34,721 nucleotides of DNA, from NCBI GenBank assembly GCA_028101095.1, contig JAOHKG010000009.1:1-34721 (forward strand), given 5' to 3'. Origin of the DNA: Fidelibacterota bacterium (GTDB lineage: Bacteria; Fidelibacterota; Marinisomatia; Marinisomatales; UBA1611). Below, piece after piece: positions 1 to 7,738 of the stretch. Each line of letters starts with the position of its first letter. Within the stretch, counting starts at the first letter, position 1. Made by a program: the position numbers and the translations under genes. The notes beneath the pieces were generated by a model, which saw nothing but the letters and a program-made list of their open reading frames with translations, was not told where the DNA came from and did no database searches.

Positions 1-1803
1 ATATTTATAAAACCAGAATGGTTTTATATGTCAATATCTCTTTTGAATGGCCTTTTTTTTGTTCTCTTTAACACTCTATCTATTTGGTTAACAGCTTCAT
101 TAATAAATAATGTTTTAATTGATTTTGAGAAACTGGTAGAGAATCAGAAAAATTTAATAAATAAGATTGATCCATCTATAAATGAAAAGTTAAAAATATT
201 GGTAAATCAAGTTGTTCTAAGAGATACCAATATTGAAACATTAAAAGTTTTATGCCTTACTATTATAGTTGTATTCATTTGTAAAAATATATTTTCATAT
301 TTTAAAAACTTATCAATGTCCTATGTTCAGTTAAGAATTGTTACTAAACTTAGAAATCGTCTCTACGCCCACCTGCATACTCTTTCACTATCTTTTTTTC
401 ATAGGCGGAAATTTGGAGATCTTTCATCTGTACTTATGAATGATGTGAGTACAGTCAGGAACGCAATTGGTACAACTTTTCAAAAAATTATAGTGGAACC
501 TATAAATATTATTTCCTTTACGATATTCTTATTTATAATCAGTTGGGAGTTAATGTTAATAGCAATAATAATAATACCATTAAATCAAATATTAATCCAA
601 GGCATTGGTGGAAGTATTAGAAGAAAAGCAAGGCGCAATACATTACAAATCGGGGGAATTCTAAGTATTATTACTGAAACTTTATCTTCTGTAAGAATTG
701 TTAAAGCTTTTGCTATGGAGAAAGATGAAGTTAAGAAGTTTGATAAAGAATCTTGGAAATATTTTAACCTACTATTCAGATCTGCAAAACTAAGGCATTT
801 ATCTTCCCCTATAATTGAATCTATAGGAGTTTCAATGGCTGTTTTACTTCTATGGGTTGGAGGCTCTAAGGTCATTATTGGTGCAAGCTTATCTTCTGAA
901 GATTTTTTAAGATTTATGTTTCTTTTGTTTTCTATGTTAGGTCCAATTCGTTCTTTAAGTAATGTGCATATAACTCTTCAAAATGGGTATGCTTCTGCAG
1001 AACGTATTTTTGATATTTTAGATGAAATACCTGAAGTACCTGATATAGGAAAACAAAAGATTCAACAACTTAAATCTTCAATCAATTTTAAAAATGTTAA
1101 TTTTTTTTATGATGAAAAACATTCATTTAAATTGAAGAATGTATCATTCGAAATACCAAAAGGTAGTACCTACGCAGTTGTGGGAGAAAGTGGTTCCGGG
1201 AAGTCAACTATTGCCGATCTGATTCCTCGATTTTATGATGTTTCTTCAGGTGAAATTTTTTTAGATAATTTAAATATAAAAGAATATAATTTAGAAAGCC
1301 TCAGGAGGATGATGGGTGTCGTCACTCAAGAAACAATTTTATTAGATTCAACAATAAGAGAGAATATTTCATATGGAGACAAATCAATAAATGATGCTGT
1401 AGTTTTACAATCTGCAATTGGAGCAAACGCGGATGGTTTTATCAATAAACTTGATAAAGGCTATGATACAATCATTGGTGAAAGAGGTGTTAAACTTTCT
1501 GGCGGTCAAAGGCAAAGAATTGCCATTGCAAGGGCAATATATAAAAACCCATCATTCCTCATTCTAGATGAAGCAACATCGGCACTAGACACTAAATCAG
1601 AAAAACTAGTTCAAAATGCTCTAGATAACTTAATGGAGAATAGGACTGTTTTAGTTATAGCACATAGATTATCTACTATAATAAATGCAAACAAAATAAT
1701 TGTTCTAGATAATGGAGAAATAAAAGAAATTGGTAGCCATGAGGAACTCTATAAAGAGAGTGAGATTTATAAAAGTTTATATGATGCTCAATTTGATAAT
1801 TAG
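1..1803 (+). CDS. msbA: MsbA-like ABC exporter, permease-ATPase fusion (5' partial)
   Basis: An ABCB-type half-transporter that would flip lipid A-linked or other lipid substrates across the inner membrane. Counting from the ATG at 28, residues 1-320 are the six-helix membrane domain and 350-591 the ATPase. The ATPase has a Walker A GESGSGKST near residue 385, a Q-loop (TQET), the signature LSGGQRQR near 490, a Walker B FLILDEATSAL near 510 and the H-loop AHR. The reading frame is open upstream of 28 to the first base (IFIKPEWFY precedes the Met), and this family normally has 15-30 residues before the first helix, so the true start probably lies outside the window. The following genes are envelope glycosyl and glycerophosphate transferases, which fits lipopolysaccharide export; substrate is inference. 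Confidence 0.9.
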   Translation: MFIKPEWFYMSISLLNGLFFVLFNTLSIWLTASLINNVLIDFEKLVENQKNLINKIDPSINEKLKILVNQVVLRDTNIETLKVLCLTIIVVFICKNIFSYFKNLSMSYVQLRIVTKLRNRLYAHLHTLSLSFFHRRKFGDLSSVLMNDVSTVRNAIGTTFQKIIVEPINIISFTIFLFIISWELMLIAIIIIPLNQILIQGIGGSIRRKARRNTLQIGGILSIITETLSSVRIVKAFAMEKDEVKKFDKESWKYFNLLFRSAKLRHLSSPIIESIGVSMAVLLLWVGGSKVIIGASLSSEDFLRFMFLLFSMLGPIRSLSNVHITLQNGYASAERIFDILDEIPEVPDIGKQKIQQLKSSINFKNVNFFYDEKHSFKLKNVSFEIPKGSTYAVVGESGSGKSTIADLIPRFYDVSSGEIFLDNLNIKEYNLESLRRMMGVVTQETILLDSTIRENISYGDKSINDAVVLQSAIGANADGFINKLDKGYDTIIGERGVKLSGGQRQRIAIARAIYKNPSFLILDEATSALDTKSEKLVQNALDNLMENRTVLVIAHRLSTIINANKIIVLDNGEIKEIGSHEELYKESEIYKSLYDAQFDN

Positions 1804-1837
1804 AATTTTATTAATGTTATCTTTTATAAGTTGAATT

Positions 1838-2959
1838 ATGAAAAAAACTTTTTCGATACTTTTTGATAGTTATCATTTATATCATTTACCTCAATTTGAA
1901 CCACTTATAAATTTATTGTCAAAAGATGATCGATTTGAAATATTCCATTCAACATCAAGAACTCTAGGTATAGAAGAATTCAAACTCTGTTCCCAAGTTT
2001 TAAAAAAACTACCTGGAACGTATATTCAAGCAGAGACTGAAGACGAGAGAGCCTCCCTCATTAAAAGTTTAAAGCTAAATATCTTTATCTGCGGTTGGTC
2101 GCGGTATGATTTGAATAAATTTGTGAATAAAACAACCATAGTTGGTATGATCTATCATGGAATTGGAATAAAGCCTTCGTACTGGCTAGACAATCATGAA
2201 AGACTGGACTTTCGTTTAGTAGAGGGTGAGTATAGGATTGATCAGTTAAAAAAAAATAATGTTAATACAGATTTGCATTTAACCGGATTTATAAAAATGG
2301 ACCCTTTATTTAAAGAAAATCAAATAAATATAGAAAAAATAACTGAAAAGTTTGAATTAAATCCAAAGAAAAAAACCATTCTATTCGCGCCTACTTTTTA
2401 TCCAAGTTCAATAGAGTCTCTTGGTATGAAGATTGGCGAATATAGTGATGGATATAATCTGCTCATTAAACCGCATTTATTTACTTTTTATCTTGATAAG
2501 TTTGCAGATGTTAATTTGCGGCCTCAAATGAAAATATTACGCAAATTATCAAAAAATTTTCAACATGTGCATTTAATCTCTCCAGAATTTTATAATATAA
2601 TTCCATTCTATAAAATTGCTGATGTATTACTAACTGATGCGAGCAGTACAATTTACGAAATGCTTTCATTGGGAAAGCCTGTAATGGTTAATCGTTTTTT
2701 CAAACTAAAACTCTCACATCAGTTATTTAGAAAAAGGCTTTACAAGAAACGTTTAGATGCCAACATGGAAAATGATATTGGTAAATTTTGCTATCAAGTA
2801 ACAACACCATATGATTTACCAGAAGTGTTAGATAAAGTTTTTAAAAAACATGTTAAAAATTCTTTTCTCGAGGATGGCTTTTGTGAAAAAATGATTTATA
2901 AGACTGATGGGGAAGCGAGTCTTCGTGCTAAAAATATAATTTTATCAAAATTAAGCTAG
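1838..2959 (+). CDS. CDP-glycerol glycerophosphotransferase-like protein, copy 1
   Basis: Cytoplasmic GT-B-fold transferase of the TagB/TagF (Glyphos_transf) type, which moves glycerophosphate or a similar phosphodiester group from a CDP-activated donor onto a surface polymer. Visible family marks in the 373 residues: MIYHGIGIKPSYW near residue 103, LTGFIKMDP near 148, ILFAPTFYPSS near 180, the basic IKPH near 210 and the C-terminal TDASSTIYEMLSLGKPV near 267. There is no membrane segment. It starts 34 bases after the ABC transporter and sits 6 bases before a paralogue with the same motif order. The donor and acceptor cannot be read from sequence; because the organism looks Gram-negative, lipopolysaccharide or capsule decoration is more likely than teichoic acid. 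Confidence 0.75.
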   Translation: MKKTFSILFDSYHLYHLPQFEPLINLLSKDDRFEIFHSTSRTLGIEEFKLCSQVLKKLPGTYIQAETEDERASLIKSLKLNIFICGWSRYDLNKFVNKTTIVGMIYHGIGIKPSYWLDNHERLDFRLVEGEYRIDQLKKNNVNTDLHLTGFIKMDPLFKENQINIEKITEKFELNPKKKTILFAPTFYPSSIESLGMKIGEYSDGYNLLIKPHLFTFYLDKFADVNLRPQMKILRKLSKNFQHVHLISPEFYNIIPFYKIADVLLTDASSTIYEMLSLGKPVMVNRFFKLKLSHQLFRKRLYKKRLDANMENDIGKFCYQVTTPYDLPEVLDKVFKKHVKNSFLEDGFCEKMIYKTDGEASLRAKNIILSKLS

Positions 2960-2965
2960 CTTATT

Positions 2966-4051
2966 TTGAAAAAAATATTATTTGAAACTCATCATCTTTA
3001 CTATTGGCCAAACTATTTGCCAGTTATTGAAGAACTCAAAAAGAGAAATGGTTATTTAATTGAGGCCTCTATGCCTGTGAGGTCATCGAAAATTGAGTTT
3101 AATGCTCTTAAAAAAATGTGTAATACATTAAATATAAAATTCATTGAAAGCGGTAGTGAAATAAATAGAATAAGAAAAATAAAAAGTGAAGGATATGATG
3201 TTATCATAGTTGGTAATGTAGGACAGTTGAATAAATTAGTTAATAATAATACAATTGCTGTAATGGTTTATCATGGTATAGGGTTGAAGCAATCATATTA
3301 TAATGACATAGATGATAGAATTAATTTAAGAGCTGTTGAATCTTCTGGTCGGTACAAAGAGTTGCGAAGATTAGGGCATAATAACCTTGTTCTTACTGGA
3401 TTTACAAAGTTAGATAGGCTGAAAACAATTAACAAATCTGAAATTAAGGTAGTTAGAGAAAAATTAGATTTAAGTACAAATCAAAAAACAGTACTATTCG
3501 CACCAAGTTTTTATCCGACTTCTCTGGAGTTATTATATAATGAAATAAAAGTTTTAAGTAAGGAATGTAACGTGATTATAAAGCTTCATGCTTTTAGTTG
3601 GGAACAAAGTCGTTATAAATATCAGAGTAAAATGTATAAAAAGCTATCAAATGAGAATAAATCAATTACCCTTTTAGATAATAATATTTACGATATTATT
3701 CCTTATTATAAATTAGCAGATCTTTTAATTAGTGATATTTCATCAACTTTATTTGAATTTCTTCCAATGGATAGGCCAATAATTCAGGCGAGCTGTTTTA
3801 AGCTACGTTTCAAGCACAGAATTTTCAACAAACGTTTTATTCGAAAATTAGACTTGACTAGGTTAACTAATATTGACTTTTCATATAAAATAGATAATCC
3901 AAGTGATTTGTTAAGTAGAGTGTTTTACGCACTCGAAAACCCAAAAGAGATGGCAGATAAAAGAAAAATAGCTCTAGTCGACTACCTTTATAGCTTTGAT
4001 GGGAAAGCTTCGTCTCGGCTTATCGATTCAATTGAGGATTACAAAAATTAA
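2966..4051 (+). CDS. CDP-glycerol glycerophosphotransferase-like protein, copy 2
   Basis: Paralogue of the gene before it, 361 residues, with the same order of marks: VYHGIGLKQSYY near residue 100, LTGFTKLDRL near 145, LFAPSFYPTS near 177, IIKLH near 200 and SDISSTLFEFLPMDRPI near 256. The start is TTG: the first codons (KKILFETHHLYYWPNYLP) line up with the start of copy 1 (ILFDSYHLYHLPQF), so no earlier start is needed. The two copies are clearly diverged in sequence, so this is an old duplication and they probably act on different positions or acceptors of the same polymer. Its end overlaps the start of the heptosyltransferase gene. Confidence 0.72.
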   Translation: MKKILFETHHLYYWPNYLPVIEELKKRNGYLIEASMPVRSSKIEFNALKKMCNTLNIKFIESGSEINRIRKIKSEGYDVIIVGNVGQLNKLVNNNTIAVMVYHGIGLKQSYYNDIDDRINLRAVESSGRYKELRRLGHNNLVLTGFTKLDRLKTINKSEIKVVREKLDLSTNQKTVLFAPSFYPTSLELLYNEIKVLSKECNVIIKLHAFSWEQSRYKYQSKMYKKLSNENKSITLLDNNIYDIIPYYKLADLLISDISSTLFEFLPMDRPIIQASCFKLRFKHRIFNKRFIRKLDLTRLTNIDFSYKIDNPSDLLSRVFYALENPKEMADKRKIALVDYLYSFDGKASSRLIDSIEDYKN

Positions 4052-5027
4052 AATTGCTATCTATAGTCCTAACTGGATAGGTGATGCTGTAATGTCAATT
4101 CCTTTTGTAAAGGAAATAAAAAAAGAATATCCACAGGCTGAAATATATATAATTTGTAAAGATTGGGTTGTTGGGATTTTTGAAAATCATCAATCAATTA
4201 ATGGTATTATCTCATTTCCGCTAATAAAATTAAAAGGAATTAAGAATATTATCAAAACTGGATTGGTTCTTAAATCCGAAAAGTTTGATTTATCTTATAC
4301 CTTAACAGATTCTTTTAGAAGTGCTTTTATTCTTTGGATTTCAGGAGCAAAAAAAAGAGTCGGTTTTAAAACTCAAAATAGGAGCCTGTTTTTAACAGAT
4401 CCGATTCCTGTTCCAATTCAAATAATGCATCGTTCGAATAAATATCTAACTTTGACTAAACATAAATTTATAGATCAAATTTCCCCTCAATTTTTTTTAT
4501 TGAATCATGAAAAAAATTGGGCAAAACAAAAAATTAAAGACTTTGGATTATCTTCTCCAACAGCGCTATTACCCTTTAGTGTTGGTGAAGGACGTTCTTT
4601 ATCCATAAGTCATATTAAAAAATGGATAAAAAATTCAAAGAAAGATTATTTGATTTTTGGATCAAAGAATGATGCTGGTTCAGGAATATCCCTAGAGACC
4701 TCTTGTACAGAAAACTCAATTAAATCTATTTGTGGAGAATTTACCCTCAGGGAATCAATTGCTTTGATAAACCTTTGTAGTAGTTCAATTGCCACAGACA
4801 GTGGCCTTGGACATATTTCAGCTGCTTTAGGAACGCCAACAATTTCTTTTTTTGGGAAAGGAAATTCTAACGTGACGGCTCCAAAAGGGCTAAAAACTCA
4901 TGTGATTCAACATTGCAATCCATGTTTTGGAGATCGATGCAGCCAAGAGCAGGGTGATTTAATATGTATAGAAGATATTTCATGTGAAAACGTAGAAAAT
5001 GCTTTAAAAAAGTTAATTGAGCAGTAA
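4032..5027 (+). CDS. waaF: ADP-heptose:LPS heptosyltransferase (GT9)
   Basis: GT-B glycosyltransferase of family 9, which adds heptose from ADP-heptose to the lipopolysaccharide inner core on the cytoplasmic face. The N-terminus has the GT9 signature PNWIGDAVMSIPFVKEIK; the C-terminal half has CGEFTLRESIALI, then ATDSGLGHISAALGTPT and FFGKG, the nucleotide-sugar site; near the end CNPCFGDRC followed by CIEDIS matches the heptosyltransferase II tail. I place the start at the TTG at 4032, which gives a family-like beginning (LRITKIKIAIYSPNWIGD). An ATG at 3996 in the same frame would add 12 residues that overlap the previous gene and match nothing in the family. Hep II is the closest type, but hep I or III function cannot be excluded. 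Confidence 0.82.
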   Translation: MRITKIKIAIYSPNWIGDAVMSIPFVKEIKKEYPQAEIYIICKDWVVGIFENHQSINGIISFPLIKLKGIKNIIKTGLVLKSEKFDLSYTLTDSFRSAFILWISGAKKRVGFKTQNRSLFLTDPIPVPIQIMHRSNKYLTLTKHKFIDQISPQFFLLNHEKNWAKQKIKDFGLSSPTALLPFSVGEGRSLSISHIKKWIKNSKKDYLIFGSKNDAGSGISLETSCTENSIKSICGEFTLRESIALINLCSSSIATDSGLGHISAALGTPTISFFGKGNSNVTAPKGLKTHVIQHCNPCFGDRCSQEQGDLICIEDISCENVENALKKLIEQ

Positions 5028-5035
5028 TTTTAGGT

Positions 5036-5749
5036 ATGAAAGCATTGATTCTAGCAGCAGGTGTATCACGGAGGTTATATCCTCATACTTACGATACTCC
5101 AAAATGTTTATTAGAGGTAGATGGGAAACCTATAATAAATTATCAATTAGAGGCTCTTGAGCATATAAAAGTGAGAGAAGTGATAATGATTGTTGGTTAT
5201 CATAGGGAGATGTTGCAAGAGCATGTTCAGAAAGCTTTTCCAGAACTAAATTTTACTTTCATCATCAATCATCATTATTTTGAAACCAATACTGCCTACT
5301 CTCTTTACTTAGGAAGAGAGAAGCTAATTACTGATTTTTTATTGATGAATGCGGATGTTATTTATCCAATTGAATTATTAGAAAAAGTATATTTATCTGA
5401 TTATGATACGACTCTAGCTGTTGATATTAAATCCTGTGGTGAAGAGGAAGTGAAGGTCATTGATGGTGGGAATAATAAAGTAGCTGCTATTGGAAAAAAC
5501 TTGATTGAAACTCAATGTCTCGGGGAATTTATTGGCGTAGCAAAGCTTTCATTAGATTTTAATAAGCATTTTTTAATCGCACTAGGAAAGTTAATTGATG
5601 CTGGTGGAGAAAATGATTATTTTGAAGCTGCAATCCATTTACTACTAGAAAAGACTGATGTTCGGTTTCTTGATGTATCAGAATATCCTTGTTTAGAAAT
5701 TGATTTTAAAGAAGATTTAGACTCTGCCCGAAATTTATTCAAGACCTAA
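5036..5749 (+). CDS. LicC-like nucleotidyltransferase
   Basis: Small (237 residues) single-domain NTP transferase. The N-terminal signature LAAGVSRRLYPHTYDTPKCLL (split here: loop LAAGVSRR, lysine in TPKCLL) binds the nucleotide, and MNADVIYP near residue 100 carries the metal-binding Asp. Length and motif spacing match LicC-type phosphocholine cytidylyltransferases and their aminoethylphosphonate-using relatives (PntC domain) rather than the longer glucose-1-phosphate enzymes, which have a beta-helix. It would activate a phosphorylated small molecule with CTP or another NTP. It lies between a heptosyltransferase and a HAD phosphatase, next to two CDP-glycerol-type transferases, so a role in supplying a CDP-activated surface decoration is reasonable but inferred. 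Confidence 0.7.
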   Translation: MKALILAAGVSRRLYPHTYDTPKCLLEVDGKPIINYQLEALEHIKVREVIMIVGYHREMLQEHVQKAFPELNFTFIINHHYFETNTAYSLYLGREKLITDFLLMNADVIYPIELLEKVYLSDYDTTLAVDIKSCGEEEVKVIDGGNNKVAAIGKNLIETQCLGEFIGVAKLSLDFNKHFLIALGKLIDAGGENDYFEAAIHLLLEKTDVRFLDVSEYPCLEIDFKEDLDSARNLFKT

Positions 5750-5750
5750 A

Positions 5751-6425
5751 ATGCGTGAAAATAACTGGATTCTAATTCTAGACTTTGACAGCACAATAAT
5801 TAAATCTGAGTCATTGGATTTACTATCGGGAATAGTACTTGATAAAGATAAAGACAAAGTGGCTAAATTACAGAAGATAAAGCGACTAACTGAGCAAGGA
5901 ATGAATGGAATTATTCCTTTTCAAGATTCACTGGATCAAAGGTTGCAAAGCATTGCAATTACGAAAGAAGATATCCAATTATTAAATGAAATACTGGTAG
6001 ATCTAATAACACCTTCGTTCATACAAAATCGTAAATGGTTGATGAAAAATTCTGACAGAGTGTATATATTTTCAGGTGGTTTTAAAGAAACTATTTTACC
6101 TGTAGCTGAGATATTTAAAATTAAATCGAATCATGTATTTGCAAACACATTTATTTATTCTGACATAGGAGAGGTCACTGGTATATGTAAAAAAAACCCA
6201 TTTAGCCGTTCTGGAGGGAAAGTTGAAAAAGCAAGAGAGCTTAACTTTAATGGCGAAATCATAATGGTTGGAGATGGAAATACGGATGCTGAAATGAAAA
6301 ATTTAAATCAAAATGTAAATTTTATAGCATTTACTGAAAATATCTATAGAGATTCGGTTGTTAAAAAAGCAGATGTTGTAGCAGAGTCTTTTAATGATGT
6401 GATCAATTTCATTCAACATGCATAA
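5751..6425 (+). CDS. SerB-like HAD-superfamily phosphatase
   Basis: Haloacid dehalogenase phosphatase of subfamily IB, 224 residues. Motif I DFDSTI (nucleophile Asp11, acid/base Asp13), the cap region with EQGMNGIIPFQDSL, which matches phosphoserine phosphatases, motif II FSGGF, and motif III/IV K-x-E followed by MVGDGNTDAEMK are all present. The closest described activity is L-phosphoserine to serine. However, it starts one base after the stop of a LicC-like nucleotidyltransferase, at the end of an envelope operon, and free serine synthesis has no obvious place there; it may hydrolyse a phosphorylated precursor of the surface group. Stop codon at 6423-6425 is followed by a 40-base gap to citrate synthase. 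Confidence 0.7.
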   Translation: MRENNWILILDFDSTIIKSESLDLLSGIVLDKDKDKVAKLQKIKRLTEQGMNGIIPFQDSLDQRLQSIAITKEDIQLLNEILVDLITPSFIQNRKWLMKNSDRVYIFSGGFKETILPVAEIFKIKSNHVFANTFIYSDIGEVTGICKKNPFSRSGGKVEKARELNFNGEIIMVGDGNTDAEMKNLNQNVNFIAFTENIYRDSVVKKADVVAESFNDVINFIQHA

Positions 6426-6465
6426 TAAATATATTTTATAATTATAGTTAAAAAAGGCATACAGC

Positions 6466-7737
6466 ATGAGTTTGTTAAAAGAGCAATTAAAAAATAAAAT
6501 ACCTGCAGTCCAAGAAGAAATCAAAAATTTATTGCACGAGAAAGGTGATGAAAAAATAAGTGAAGTAACGGTTTCACAGGCATATTCTGGTATGAGAGGA
6601 ATTAAAGCTTTTGTATGTGATACTTCTTCTGTTTCTGCTGATAAAGGTTTAATTATAAGAGGGAAACCATTACTCGATATAACAAATATTGCACCTGAAG
6701 AAGTCTTTTTTTTACTTCTAACAGGAGATTTACCAACTGTTAATCAAATGGATAATTTGAAAAAAGAATTCTCATCGCATTTAATTGTACCAGACTACGT
6801 TTGGAATGTTCTAAAAGCTTTACCAAAAGACACCCACCCCATGACGATGTTTAATACTGGAATTTTAGCTATGCAAGGTGAAAGTATATTTCAAAAAAAA
6901 TATGATAAAGGAATGCCTAAAGAAGAATATTGGGAAGCAATACTAGATGACGGAATAAGACTCCTAGCTAAATTACCTACTTTAGGGGCTGGAATATATA
7001 GGATGAGGTTCAATAAAGGTCCGAAGATTGCTCCTGATAGTACAAAAGATTGGGCTGGAAATTTTGTGCATATGACAGGACTCCCCGATGAACAGGGAAG
7101 CTTTCATAAATTAATGCAGTTGTATTTTATGCTCCATTGTGATCATGAAGGTGGAAATGTAAGTGCCTTTGCCTCGCATACAGTTGCTTCGGCATTGTCT
7201 GATCCTTATTATGCTGTTTCTGCTGGACTAAATGGTTTGGCTGGCCCCCTCCACGGATTAGCAAATCAGGAATGTTTAAAGTTTGTATTGAATGTTTTTG
7301 ATGAGTTCAAAGGACTTCCAAGTAAAAATGCTTTAACTGAATATTGTTGGAATAGGTTGAACAATGGAAGGGTTATCCCTGGATATGGACACGCAGTTTT
7401 AAGATGCCCTGATCCTAGGTTTTCAGCTTTTATTGATTTTGGACAAAAACATATAAAAAATGATGAGATTTTTGGAATTGTAGATCTTCTTTTTAAAGTT
7501 GTTCCCGGAGTTCTAAAAGAACATGGTAAAGCAAAAAACCCCTGGCCTAACGTTGATGCCGCTTCAGGATCGTTACTTTATTATTACGGGCTTAAAGAAT
7601 TTAATTTTTATACGGTACTTTTTAGTATATCTAGGTCTATGGGGATGATATCTCAAATGGTGTGGGAAAGAGCCCTTGGTATTCCGATTACAAGACCGAA
7701 ATCAGTTACAACAGAATGGATAAAAAATAATATTTAA
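6466..7737 (+). CDS. gltA: Citrate synthase, mitochondrial-like type
   Basis: Condenses acetyl-CoA and oxaloacetate to citrate, the entry step of the TCA cycle. The 423-residue protein has the catalytic triad His263 (GPLHGLANQE), His309 (GYGHAVLR) and Asp364 (PNVDAASG), plus HCDHEGGNVSAF near 224. This HEGGNVSAF / LAGPLHGLANQE pattern is that of the mitochondrial and Geobacter-type enzyme, not the hexameric E. coli type, so allosteric inhibition by NADH is not expected. Start at ATG 6466; AAAAAGG lies about 9 bases upstream, and a TATAAT at 6437-6442 could be a -10 box but has no convincing -35. The preceding gene is unrelated in function, so it may be the first gene of its own unit. Confidence 0.95.
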   Translation: MSLLKEQLKNKIPAVQEEIKNLLHEKGDEKISEVTVSQAYSGMRGIKAFVCDTSSVSADKGLIIRGKPLLDITNIAPEEVFFLLLTGDLPTVNQMDNLKKEFSSHLIVPDYVWNVLKALPKDTHPMTMFNTGILAMQGESIFQKKYDKGMPKEEYWEAILDDGIRLLAKLPTLGAGIYRMRFNKGPKIAPDSTKDWAGNFVHMTGLPDEQGSFHKLMQLYFMLHCDHEGGNVSAFASHTVASALSDPYYAVSAGLNGLAGPLHGLANQECLKFVLNVFDEFKGLPSKNALTEYCWNRLNNGRVIPGYGHAVLRCPDPRFSAFIDFGQKHIKNDEIFGIVDLLFKVVPGVLKEHGKAKNPWPNVDAASGSLLYYYGLKEFNFYTVLFSISRSMGMISQMVWERALGIPITRPKSVTTEWIKNNI

Positions 7738-7738
7738 A

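Noticed and set aside
585-875. Minus-strand open frame inside the ABC transporter
   Set aside because: It lies wholly inside a gene with clear family motifs; its translation has no recognisable domain. The same holds for the other minus-strand frames in the window.
3996-4031. Upstream ATG start for the heptosyltransferase
   Set aside because: It overlaps the preceding gene and adds residues unlike any GT9 beginning; the TTG at 4032 fits the family start.
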